Notes under the pieces: model-generated | The model's database searches: none | Seen by the model: only the letters and a program-made list of their open reading frames with translations | Told to the model about the DNA's origin: nothing | Translations under genes and position numbers: made by a program | Origin: Deltaproteobacteria bacterium | Lineage (GTDB): Bacteria > Desulfobacterota > UBA8473 | Direction: 5' to 3' | Assembly (NCBI GenBank): GCA_030623035.1 | Contig: JAUXFK010000134.1 | Location: 1 to 7,914 of the forward strand | DNA: 7,914 nucleotides | In this document: in pieces, positions 1-5,648 of the stretch | Layout of the letters: every line of letters begins with the position of its first letter | How positions within the stretch are numbered: position 1 is the first letter of the stretch

Positions 1-411
1 TCGTAAATTCGGTGTCGTATTTTAGGTCAGAGTTCCGATCGTTGACCCGTCGGATTCAGAGAACCCTAAAGTGCCTGAAGTTTGAAGTGTCTAAAGTGAA
101 CTAAAGTTAAGGAATACGCTTCCAGAGCATTAGTCATGTATTACGGAACTTCGATTAGAGCAAACTACCATAAAGGAAACAGGGCAAGAATCAGAGCGGA
201 TTTTAAGAAAAAAATCAAAATAGAATATTTTAACTTTAGGCACTTTAGCTCATTTTAGGCACTTTAAACTTAATAACGTAATCGTATTTAAGAACTGAAC
301 CGTGAACCCCGGAACCTTGAACCTGAGTAGTTACTTCTTTCTTGGTTCCGGCTTGTCCGGGTTAGGTTTAGACTTTTATACTTTCATTATCTTTTACTGT
401 TTCATATACTA
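1..411. other. gene-free intergenic stretch rich in short repeats
   Basis: I see no credible coding region here. The stretch holds two blocks of a short repeated word (CTAAAGTG at 66-73 and 91-98; its complement CACTTTAG near 241-248, with CACTTTA again at 260-266). It also holds a run of irregularly spaced GAACC words at about 294-323, and a 17-base word at 318-334 that recurs inverted at the far end of the window. The sequence looks like accumulated dispersed intergenic repeats. No intrinsic terminator for the minus-strand gene ending at 412 could be found. Confidence 0.6.
65..273. repeat. inverted blocks of degenerate CTAAAGTG words
   Basis: The arm at about 65-110 contains CTAAAGTG, GAAGTG and CTAAAGTT in series. 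The arm at about 231-273 contains the complementary words CTTTAG, CACTTTAG and CACTTTAA. Read in reverse complement, the second arm aligns with the first over roughly 40 bases with several mismatches. About 120 bases of AT-rich sequence lie between. The unit could be a small palindromic mobile repeat or two oppositely oriented copies of a degenerate tandem repeat; the sequence alone does not decide. Confidence 0.4.
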
Positions 412-825
412 TCAGTGGTTGCCTAACAGGCCTCCATGGTGATCATCGGCTCCACCACCGCAGGTATTTTCCTGGGAAAATCTGGGCAGTCTGCCTTCTG
501 TAAGCGCAGTTACCACATCACCCACTCTGGTTAGGCCGTTGTTATGAAAGATCTCGATTCCCACTGAGTTAAACCCCATTAGGGGCCTCATACCCATTCC
601 CCCAGCTACCAAGAATTTGACCCTGTTGCTCGCCAGATGGTTGACAGGGGCCATGCATCCTCCCTGTATATGAGGGATATTCTCGAGAACAGACACATCC
701 CCTACCCTTCCGTCTTCAATGGTTACAAGTGTAAAGATGGCACAATGGCCGAAATGACCGGCTAATTCGGCTTCAAGGCCTCCGGGTTCATTTGATGGAA
801 CAGCAACTATGAATTTTTCCGACAT
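412..825 (-). CDS. NifX/NifB-type dinitrogenase iron-molybdenum cofactor family protein
   Basis: This 137-residue protein is a single Nitro_FeMo-Co domain (PF02579 type, related to NifX, NifY and the NifB C-terminus). Family marks are GHFGHC at residues 23-28, HIQGGCMAPV at 52-61 and the glycine turn AGGMGMRPL at 74-82. The tail is rich in possible metal ligands (C122-GGG, then D127 D128 H129 H130). Relatives of this size are cytoplasmic proteins that bind iron-sulfur or Fe-Mo clusters, or have no known role, and occur in many anaerobes without nitrogenase. No nif gene is in the window, so a nitrogen-fixation role should not be assumed. Two ATGs lie in tandem (828 and 825). The second is preferred because AGGAG at 833-837 sits 7 bases from it but only 4 from the first. 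The gene is convergent with nothing visible and divergent from hicBA. Confidence 0.88.
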   Translation of the reverse strand: MSEKFIVAVPSNEPGGLEAELAGHFGHCAIFTLVTIEDGRVGDVSVLENIPHIQGGCMAPVNHLASNRVKFLVAGGMGMRPLMGFNSVGIEIFHNNGLTRVGDVVTALTEGRLPRFSQENTCGGGADDHHGGLLGNH

Positions 826-953
826 CATCTATCTCCTTTCATATCATCTTTTAGCTCACAGCTTCAGTAATTAACAATCTTCATTCATCAGCGCGTCTTT
901 TACAGTCTTCCCTCGTCCTAAAACAGTCCCTGTCTGACTTATCTTTGATATTA

Positions 954-982
954 AATTTAAACTAGATATGGATAGATGTCAA
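954..982 (-). promoter_or_regulatory. possible sigma70-type promoter of the NifX-like gene
   Basis: On the minus strand a perfect TTGACA (982-977) is followed after 17 bases by TAAATT (959-954), which matches the -10 consensus at four of six positions. Transcription would start near 947 and give a leader of about 120 bases before the gene. I see no clear structured element in that leader. The call rests only on motif match and spacing. Confidence 0.4.
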
Positions 983-1000
983 CTCTAAATGAACAAATTG

Positions 1001-1177
1001 TTAAGCCAATTTGAAATTCTGAAGGAAACATAAGGGGACGTTGTTGAATTCGTTGAGGTATCGTTTGAGCTCTTTGAGTAAATTATCTGCCAGACCGCTG
1101 TCCTGTTCTGTCTTGTGGCAAAGCTGTACTAATGAATAGATATCCTGAGAAGCATCGGTGCCTTGGTGTTCATGCAT
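1001..1177 (-). CDS. small hypothetical protein, 58 residues
   Basis: An open frame of 58 codons starts at ATG 1177 and ends at TAA 1001-1003. An AGGA-like ribosome-binding sequence lies about 9 bases upstream. The predicted peptide begins MHEHQGTDAS and has a polar helical middle (around residues 31-45, DNLLKELKRYLNEF) with no membrane segment or signal peptide. I do not recognise it. It may be a real small gene, a fragment of a decayed larger gene such as a transposase, or a chance frame. It lies between the NifX-like gene and the divergent hicBA pair. Confidence 0.3.
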   Translation of the reverse strand: MHEHQGTDASQDIYSLVQLCHKTEQDSGLADNLLKELKRYLNEFNNVPLCFLQNFKLA

Positions 1178-1192
1178 GTTTCAACTTCCTAC

Positions 1193-1221
1193 TTGCTTTT
1201 TACAAGATTTATGGATAAAAT
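1193..1221 (+). promoter_or_regulatory. possible promoter of hicBA
   Basis: TTGCTT (1193-1198) and TAAAAT (1216-1221) are separated by 17 bases. The -10 is a five-of-six match; the -35 is weak. The -10 runs into the word ATATCCTGAGAAG (1220-1232), which also occurs 80 bases upstream at 1140-1152, so an operator overlapping the start site is conceivable. Transcription would begin near 1228, about 100 bases before hicB. Confidence 0.33.
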
Positions 1222-1327
1222 ATCCTGAGAAGTCAATAAATATCCACAGTAAAATGTCTTATAAACCTAACTGCGCGAAACATGCATTAGGCTAAAAGCA
1301 ATCTCTATTATCAGAGAGGATTAAGCA

Positions 1328-1567
1328 ATGTTTACAACTTACACCGCTAAGTATACAAAGATTGACTCTGGTTACATGGGACAATTAGTTGAATGGCCTG
1401 AGGTAGTTACTGAGGGCAAAGATATTGAGGAGTGCCGAGATATGCTAAGAGACGCTCTTAATGAAATGATCCTGGCCTATCAACAGCAAGGAAAAGAAAT
1501 CCCCTTGGGCAGCTCTTTAATTGAACAGGTTCCGGTTGAGGTTGATAGTGTCCGTCAAACGTCTTGA
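1328..1567 (+). CDS. hicB: HicB-family antitoxin
   Basis: This 79-residue protein is the antitoxin of a type II HicAB module. It neutralises HicA by covering its active site. The N-terminal half (residues 1-60) has the degraded RNase-H-like HicB fold: a strand-forming YTAKYTKIDSGYMGQLVEWPEVVTEG segment (in two parts, 5-16 and 17-30), then the helix with EECRDMLRDALNEMI. Longer HicB proteins carry a C-terminal ribbon-helix-helix or helix-turn-helix DNA-binding domain; none is visible here, so autorepression may be weak or indirect. The start is set by GAGAGGA at 1314-1320, 7 bases before ATG 1328. The antitoxin is encoded first, and its last 20 bases overlap hicA, which favours coupled translation. 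Confidence 0.87.
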   Translation: MFTTYTAKYTKIDSGYMGQLVEWPEVVTEGKDIEECRDMLRDALNEMILAYQQQGKEIPLGSSLIEQVPVEVDSVRQTS

Positions 1568-1736
1568 TCTAATTCGGTATTTTGAAGAAAATGGATTTTA
1601 TCTGTTGCGAGAAGGTAGCAATCACTCGATATTTACGAATGGAGCAAAGACTGTTCCTATCAAAAGACATAGGAATCTCGATAGAATCACAGCAAACGAA
1701 TTATGCAAGCAAGCTGGTCTAAAGCCAAAATATTAA
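1548..1736 (+). CDS. hicA: HicA-family mRNA interferase toxin
   Basis: The 62-residue product is a HicA toxin, a double-stranded-RNA-binding-fold endoribonuclease that acts on mRNA when free of HicB. The family marks are the N-terminal KRLDLIRYFEENGF helix (residues 4-17), REGSNHSIF with the catalytic His at residue 26, the strand TVPIKRHRNL (35-44) and the closing helix to Lys61-Tyr62. GTG 1548 is chosen as start because GAGG at 1538-1541 lies 6 bases upstream and the family alignment begins there. A longer frame from TTG 1521 would add nine unfamiliar residues lying inside hicB. The 20-base overlap with hicB supports tight coupling. The length is normal and the toxin looks intact. Confidence 0.87.
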   Translation: MSVKRLDLIRYFEENGFYLLREGSNHSIFTNGAKTVPIKRHRNLDRITANELCKQAGLKPKY

Positions 1737-1875
1737 GCTATTCTCAGTAATCTCAGCCTAACCAATCAATACCTTAATGTAAAAGATGTCAACCCCTTTT
1801 TTTATAGAAGTGTGTTTTTTAAGTGTTCTTCATAGCCATCTTCAGCCACTTCCCATTCAATCAAGCAAATAAGGC

Positions 1876-1903
1876 ACACGTCCAACAAATTTGTTGGACG
1901 TGT
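1876..1903. repeat. perfect 28-bp palindrome
   Basis: The half-site ACACGTCCAACAAA is followed directly by its exact reverse complement, giving a loop-free palindrome. It is not followed by a T-run on either strand, so it is not an ordinary intrinsic terminator. It may be an operator for a dimeric regulator, a recombination site or a dispersed palindromic repeat. Nothing adjacent identifies which. Confidence 0.6.
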
Positions 1904-2173
1904 TGAAAATATCTTTACAAATCTGCCTAAACCTATGGGATGGTTATCTTTTTGAATCATGACCTTCCATTACTGATGGACTTTTGTGAAGAGGTCCAGG
2001 AAGTATCGATTCAACACCACCCCTGGTAGGACAGGCGTCTCGGCTGTCTTGACTGCAATTTTCATCATTCTTTGTGAGCCAATGGCTCATAAATGTTTCA
2101 TTTAGAAATAGGAAATCTGGACCACTGGGCCTAGTCAGAGACAGTGGCCGGCCACAAAAATAAAAAGACAAAA

Positions 2174-2196
2174 TAACTCAAATGGTTATTGAGTTA
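2174..2196. promoter_or_regulatory. inverted repeat upstream of the nik operon promoter, possible operator
   Basis: TAACTCAA (2174-2181) and its reverse complement TTGAGTTA (2189-2196) are separated by 7 bases. The site ends 35 bases before the -35 element at 2232, where an activator or repressor could act. Part of it (2180-2197) also matches 18 bases at the right edge of the MITE-like element at 4917-4934 in inverted orientation, so it may instead be a remnant of that element. Confidence 0.35.
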
Positions 2197-2231
2197 ACAC
2201 ATATGCACACTATGCCAAGCGAAAAAAGTCC

Positions 2232-2261
2232 TTGACATACCAATCTGTAAGGTTATATATA
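2232..2261 (+). promoter_or_regulatory. sigma70-type promoter of the nickel-transport operon
   Basis: A perfect TTGACA (2232-2237) is followed by an alternating run giving TATATA at 2254-2259 (16-base spacer) or 2256-2261 (18-base spacer). Transcription would start around 2266-2270, just at the 5' strand of the closing stem of the structured leader. It is the best promoter match in the window. No other convincing promoter lies between it and the porin gene. Confidence 0.6.
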
Positions 2262-2266
2262 CAATA

Positions 2267-2365
2267 TATGGGGAGTCAGAAAGAAGAGGCGGTTCTGAAG
2301 AACCGCAGGATTCTTAGCATGAAATGCAAAGATGTCTGATGTATAAATAAAAAAATTACCCCATA
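2267..2365 (+). ncRNA. structured leader RNA of unassigned class (candidate riboswitch or small RNA)
   Basis: The RNA can close on itself with a 7-bp stem (TATGGGG 2267-2273 with CCCCATA 2359-2365). Inside are a 5-bp stem (2276-2280 with 2335-2339), which leads to a three-way junction. One arm is AAGAA (2281-2285) with TTCTT (2311-2315), capped by a perfect 7-bp hairpin with a TGAA loop (2289-2306). The other is a 4-bp hairpin (2317-2327). The junction carries the unpaired AAAGATG (2328-2334). An intrinsic terminator follows 28 bases later. This is the layout of a transcriptional riboswitch, or of a free small RNA of about 185 bases. I could not match it to the cobalamin, NiCo, Mn (yybP-ykoY) or cyclic-di-GMP classes from memory. 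The fold was made by eye, not computed. Confidence 0.4.
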
Positions 2366-2393
2366 CTTATAAAAGTAAAGACAATACTAATTA

Positions 2394-2452
2394 GGCCACG
2401 AAGGCCTGTTGCCCTGATTGAAATCAGGAAAAGAGGCTTCGTGGCCTTTTTT
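2394..2452 (+). terminator. strong intrinsic terminator before the porin gene (possible attenuator)
   Basis: A 10-bp GC-rich stem (GGCCACGAAG 2394-2403 with CTTCGTGGCC 2437-2446) encloses a second hairpin, CCTGAT-TGAA-ATCAGG, and is followed by TTTTTT (2447-2452) and further T-rich sequence. An alternative small hairpin AGGCC-ACGAA-GGCCT (2393-2407) uses the 5' arm and would compete with the terminator. It lies downstream of the promoter and upstream of the first operon gene with no second promoter visible, so regulated read-through is likely unless the leader is a separate RNA. Confidence 0.8.
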
Positions 2453-2587
2453 ATTCATTTTTTCATCAAAAAAATCGGAAGGAGGGAGGGGATAATGCCG
2501 GGAGAAGTATAGAGAAAGCGCATTGCTAATTTGAAGTTTATAGCATGACTATGAACCCTGATCAAGGAAGAAGAAAGGAGAAGATTG

Positions 2588-3853
2588 ATGAAGAGGTCTT
2601 TGTTGTTATTTGGTTTGATTGTTGGATTGGTGTTCTGGGTTAGCCCCTGGGTTTATGCCCAGAGTGTAGAAGAAGAACTTAAAGACTTAAATAAACGGAT
2701 TGAAGAACTGGAGAACAAGGTCGAATCTACCGATAAAGATACTAAAGCAGTAAGTGAAGCATCTGAGCACTTAAGCATTGGAGGAGGGATTACAAGTGTA
2801 GTTCAAGCAACCGCCGGGAATGACGATCATCCTGAAGGTGAAATTCAGGACGGTTCCTATTCTGTTGACATTGAATTAGGGATAGACCTCGAAAAGTGGG
2901 GGACTGCCTTTATCCATATGGAAGGAGGAGACGGAGATAGTGTGGCCGATGAGCTAGAGGCCTTAACCGGGGTAAATGCCGATGCCCTGGGTGGCGATAA
3001 CCGATTCGATATTATAGAGGCGTGGTGGGAGTTCAGCCGTATGGATGAAAAGCTTACCCTCACCTTCGGCAAGATTGATCCTGCTGGAACGTGGGATACC
3101 AATGCTGTGGCAGATGATGAATGCTGCCAGTTTATGGCGGATATGTTCACTGACCAGGCATGCATGGAGTGGCCGGATTACACCCCGGGGATCAGGTGTC
3201 TTATAACCCCTAATGACTCTGTGGATATCAACGTTGGTCTTCTTTCAGCAGACAATAACTGGGAAGACCTTTTTGAGGATGTCTTCGGTATAACAGAGAT
3301 CAACATAAAGCCCAAATTTGACGACAGGGAAGGGAATTATCGTTTTTATGTCTGGTTGAATGCCCTGGACCATGTGGAGTGGGATGACCATTGGGAAGGG
3401 GTATCCCGAGGTGATAAAGAAAACTGGGGTATTGGCCTTTCTATTGACCAGCAGGTAAACGACGATGTCACCCTCTTTTGCCGTTTTGGTATTCAGGATG
3501 GCGACATTGCCGGAGCGTCATATGACCCCGGCGAAGGTGAAGAACTTGAGCCCTTGGCCATGGAATCTTCCTGGAGTATCGGCGGGCAGATTACAGGTTC
3601 TCCCTGGGACCGTCCGAATGATGTAATTGGTATTGCACTTGGGCAGGCTATTCTTTCAGGCGACTATGAAGACTTGCTCGACACGGTTGGGATAGACTCG
3701 GATAATGAATCCCACTTTGAAGTTTACTATAGCTATTATCTGAATGATTATATCGCTGTCTCTGCTGATATACAGGTAATCGACTGCATTGGAGGAAACG
3801 AGGATGCTGATACAGTGAGTATTTTTGGGATCAGGACACAGATCAGTTTCTAA
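2588..3853 (+). CDS. OprB-like outer-membrane porin heading the nickel-transport operon
   Basis: This 421-residue protein has a signal peptide (residues 1-24, cleavage expected after VYA). A short coiled coil follows (about 26-50, with hydrophobic heptad positions L31, L34, I38, L41, V45). The rest is a beta-barrel of alternating hydrophobic strands ending SIFGIRTQISF, whose C-terminal Phe is the outer-membrane insertion signal. The segment LTFGKIDPAGTWDTNAVADDE (in two parts, about 158-168 and 169-178) followed by QF at 181-182 resembles the OprB carbohydrate-porin family. The chain is strongly acidic and has a cysteine cluster (C179, C180, C192, C204). ATG 2588 is used because AAAGGAG (2574-2580) is 7 bases upstream. 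Only 32 bases separate it from nikK, so co-transcription is likely. The inference is that it admits nickel or a nickel complex; a general porin role is not excluded. Confidence 0.8.
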   Translation: MKRSLLLFGLIVGLVFWVSPWVYAQSVEEELKDLNKRIEELENKVESTDKDTKAVSEASEHLSIGGGITSVVQATAGNDDHPEGEIQDGSYSVDIELGIDLEKWGTAFIHMEGGDGDSVADELEALTGVNADALGGDNRFDIIEAWWEFSRMDEKLTLTFGKIDPAGTWDTNAVADDECCQFMADMFTDQACMEWPDYTPGIRCLITPNDSVDINVGLLSADNNWEDLFEDVFGITEINIKPKFDDREGNYRFYVWLNALDHVEWDDHWEGVSRGDKENWGIGLSIDQQVNDDVTLFCRFGIQDGDIAGASYDPGEGEELEPLAMESSWSIGGQITGSPWDRPNDVIGIALGQAILSGDYEDLLDTVGIDSDNESHFEVYYSYYLNDYIAVSADIQVIDCIGGNEDADTVSIFGIRTQISF

Positions 3854-3885
3854 AAAAAGTTATGAACACTGATAAGGAGATAAAA

Positions 3886-4671
3886 ATGAAGGATAAAAAA
3901 ATAAAAGCAACGGCAACTTCGATATTTACAGTATTGTTTCTTATTGGTACTCTGGGTGTTGCCAACGCCCATTTCGGGATGGTAATCCCCTCAGATGATA
4001 TGGTTACGCAATCGGAAAATCGCAACATTACAATCGATGTAAAGTTCATACATCCCATGGAAGGGGATTACATGAATATGGCAAAACCGGATCAGTTCGG
4101 AGTGCTGTTCAAAGACAATAAGAAAAATCTGCTAAGCACCCTTAAGGAAAAGAAGGTGGACGGCTTTTCCACCTGGCAGACGACTTATAAGATCAAACGT
4201 CCCGGGGATCATATATTCTATGTGGTGCCCAAACCTTACTGGGAACCTGCAGAAGACTGCTTTATCATCCATTACACCAAGGTGATTGTAAACTCACTCG
4301 GCATGGAGCAAGGCTGGGATAGTGAAGTCGGTCTAAAGACAGAGATTGTACCTCTTACAAGGCCATATGGGCTCTGGTCCGGCAATGTTTTCCAGGGCAT
4401 TGTAAAGGTTAAGGGAACCCCTGTGCCCTATGCAGAAGTCGAGGTAGAATACTATAATCAAGACGGTCAGGCTACATGGCCTGCAGACCCGATGATTACA
4501 CAGGTCATCAAGGCAGATAAAAACGGAGTATTTACCTATGCCATGCCAAGGGCCGGCTGGTGGGGGTTTGCCGCACTCAATGAGGATGAAGAGAAGATGA
4601 AGCATGAAGGAAAGCCCAAGGCTGTTGAAATAGGCGCCGTGCTCTGGATTAAGACATACGATATGAAATAA
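3886..4671 (+). CDS. nikK: NikK-type periplasmic component of nickel ECF transporter (DUF4198)
   Basis: The 261-residue product has a signal peptide (1-28, ANA before the cut), so the mature protein starts HFGMVIPS with His29 first. The rest matches the DUF4198/NikK family over its full length: KFIHPMEGDYMNMAKPDQFG around His56, the PYWEPAEDCFIIHYTKV stretch, the PLTRPYGLWSGNVFQG turn, and a C-terminal beta-sandwich with VPYAEVEVEYYN and AGWWGFA. NikK proteins are extracytoplasmic accessories of nickel ECF transporters; their exact role in metal delivery is unsettled. ATG 3886 is preferred over ATG 3862 because AAGGAG at 3874-3879 is 6 bases before it, and the earlier ATG has no ribosome-binding site and would push charged residues in front of the signal peptide. 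A MITE-like element begins about 8 bases after the stop. Confidence 0.83.
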   Translation: MKDKKIKATATSIFTVLFLIGTLGVANAHFGMVIPSDDMVTQSENRNITIDVKFIHPMEGDYMNMAKPDQFGVLFKDNKKNLLSTLKEKKVDGFSTWQTTYKIKRPGDHIFYVVPKPYWEPAEDCFIIHYTKVIVNSLGMEQGWDSEVGLKTEIVPLTRPYGLWSGNVFQGIVKVKGTPVPYAEVEVEYYNQDGQATWPADPMITQVIKADKNGVFTYAMPRAGWWGFAALNEDEEKMKHEGKPKAVEIGAVLWIKTYDMK

Positions 4672-4679
4672 GAAAAATT

Positions 4680-4930
4680 GGTTATTGACTTCTCTTTGCA
4701 AAAAAATCGGTCACAGCAACGGCAATCACATTATAACCCGTGCAAAACTCGCGTCTTATAGAGCGTAAAAAAAGAACAGTATTGATCTTTGTAATTAGAC
4801 AGTTATAATGTGTCAGTCCATACGCGTATCCATCCAGCAACGCTTCTGTTCTTTCTTAACGCTCTATACACCGCTCAAACAACTGCACGCGTTATAATGT
4901 GACCGCCGTTGCTGTATTAACTCAATAACC
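4680..4930. mobile_element. MITE-like long-hairpin element, complete copy, between nikK and nikM
   Basis: The element is about 250 bp and codes for nothing. It has matching ends (GGTTATTGA at 4680-4688 and TCAATAACC at 4922-4930). Two long inverted arms lie inside: 4713-4744 with 4884-4915 (29 of 32 pairs) and 4757-4779 with 4846-4868 (21 of 23 pairs). A further GTTATAATGTG word occurs at 4802-4812 and 4891-4901. The left half recurs at 7761-7886. Transcribed as part of the operon it would form one long hairpin and could act as an RNA processing, stabilising or partial termination site between nikK and nikM. No transposase is in the window, so movement would depend on one elsewhere. Exact ends and target duplication are uncertain. 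Confidence 0.72.
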
Positions 4931-4948
4931 ATTTAAGAGGATAGTAAT

Positions 4949-5029
4949 GGTTCACCGCAAAGATCGTAGAGATGAGGTTGAACAAGATTTATATTTTCTC
5001 TGCGTCCTTTGCGTACTCTGCGGTGAATG
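4949..5029. repeat. short palindromic dispersed repeat next to the MITE-like element
   Basis: TTCACCGCAAAG at 4951-4962 is an 11-of-12 inverted match to CTCTGCGGTGAA at 5016-5027. The inner flanks (GTAGAGA near 4966-4972; TTTTCTCTGCG near 4994-5003) pair partly. The GCGTCCTTTGCGTACTCTGCGGTGAA wording (split 5002-5015 and 5016-5027) resembles the ACGCAAAGG/CGCAGAG intergenic repeats common in many bacterial genomes. It fills the space right up to the ribosome-binding site of nikM. Confidence 0.55.
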
Positions 5030-5047
5030 GATTCCGAAGGAAAATAT

Positions 5048-5647
5048 ATGCATATTTCAGAAGGAGTATTATCTGCGCCCGTATTGATTACGGGCGCAGC
5101 CCTTACTGCAACGGCAGTAGGATTTGGGCTTAAGAAGATGGACTATGACAGGATTCCTCAGGTTGCAATCCTGTCTTCTGTATTCTTTGTAGCCTCGCTG
5201 ATTCATATCCCCATCGGACCGGCAAGTACGCATCTGATAATGAATGGATTAACCGGTCTGCTGCTTGGCCTTTCAGCTTTTCCGGCTATACTGGTAGGTC
5301 TTATCCTCCAGGCTATCCTCTTTCAGTTTGGCGGGATTACAACCCTGGGGATAAATACCTTTAATATGGCTTTTCCTGCGCTAATCTGTTTTTATCTGTT
5401 CAGAAACGGAATCAGACATAAAAATCCAGTAGTAATATCTGTGTGCGCCTTTGGATCCGGATTTACAGCCGTGTTTTTAAGTAGTATCTTTGTCGCAGCC
5501 TCCTTGATCTTTTCTGAAGAGTCATTTATTAACATAGCAAAACTTGTTGTAATCGCACACCTGCCGGTAATGATAATTGAAGGCATATTTACTGCATCCT
5601 GTATTGGATTCTTGAAAAAGGTCAGACCGGAGATAATCGGAGGATAG
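5048..5647 (+). CDS. nikM: NikM/CbiM-type substrate-binding membrane component (S-component) of nickel ECF transporter
   Basis: This 199-residue protein is the metal-capturing membrane subunit. It begins MHISEGVLS, the invariant CbiM/NikM start in which the N-terminal amine and His2 take part in metal binding. The second expected ligand is His62, in PIGPASTHLIMNGLTGLLLG. The conserved segment TTLGINTFNMAFPAL follows. About six to seven hydrophobic helices are apparent. ATG 5048 must be the start because AAGGA (5037-5041) lies 6 bases upstream and any extension, such as from 5027, would bury the required N-terminus. Family-level naming cannot split nickel from cobalt; nickel is inferred from the NikK and NikL neighbours and the absence of CbiN. 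nikL starts 1 base after its stop. Confidence 0.9.
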   Translation: MHISEGVLSAPVLITGAALTATAVGFGLKKMDYDRIPQVAILSSVFFVASLIHIPIGPASTHLIMNGLTGLLLGLSAFPAILVGLILQAILFQFGGITTLGINTFNMAFPALICFYLFRNGIRHKNPVVISVCAFGSGFTAVFLSSIFVAASLIFSEESFINIAKLVVIAHLPVMIIEGIFTASCIGFLKKVRPEIIGG

Positions 5648-5648
5648 A

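Larger units (their letters stand above)
1737..2231. other. gene-free intergenic stretch with palindromes and short hairpins
   Basis: I find no supportable gene in these 495 bases. A frame on the minus strand (2171-1944) lacks a ribosome-binding site and reads through repeat-like sequence. The stretch contains a perfect 28-bp palindrome (1876-1903), a GACAG/CTGTC element (2032-2050), a hairpin TGAGCC-AAT-GGCTCA (2075-2089), a 12-bp palindrome GTGGCCGGCCAC (2144-2155), and an inverted repeat (2174-2196) close to the next promoter. The middle part resembles REP-type intergenic sequence. Confidence 0.55.

Noticed and set aside
412..825. Evidence for a nitrogen-fixation cluster
   Set aside because: Only a single small NifX-like domain protein is present, and such proteins are common in organisms without nitrogenase.
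1754..1903. Possible integron attC site after hicA
   Set aside because: GCCTAAC near 1754 and GTTGGAC at 1894-1900 fit the core patterns separately, but they are not complementary to each other, and the sequence between does not fold as an attC. No integrase or second cassette is visible.
1944..2171. 75-codon frame on the minus strand
   Set aside because: It has no ribosome-binding site, its composition is unlike a protein (many Ser, Pro and Arg from repeat-like DNA), and it spans several hairpins. It is best read as a chance frame.
2267..2365. Leader as a cobalamin, Mn (yybP-ykoY), NiCo or cyclic-di-GMP riboswitch
   Set aside because: GGGGAGT at 2270-2276 recalls the Mn riboswitch, and GCAAAG at 2326-2331 recalls cyclic-di-GMP aptamers, but the other conserved words I remember for each class are missing. 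The class is left unassigned.
2857..3165. 102-codon frame on the minus strand inside the porin gene
   Set aside because: It is fully covered by a well-supported porin frame with signal peptide and barrel features; its Ser-rich translation is the usual antisense artefact.
5027..5047. Longer NikM start at 5027
   Set aside because: The extra seven residues come from the palindromic repeat, and they would destroy the Met-His N-terminus required in the family; the ribosome-binding site fits ATG 5048.
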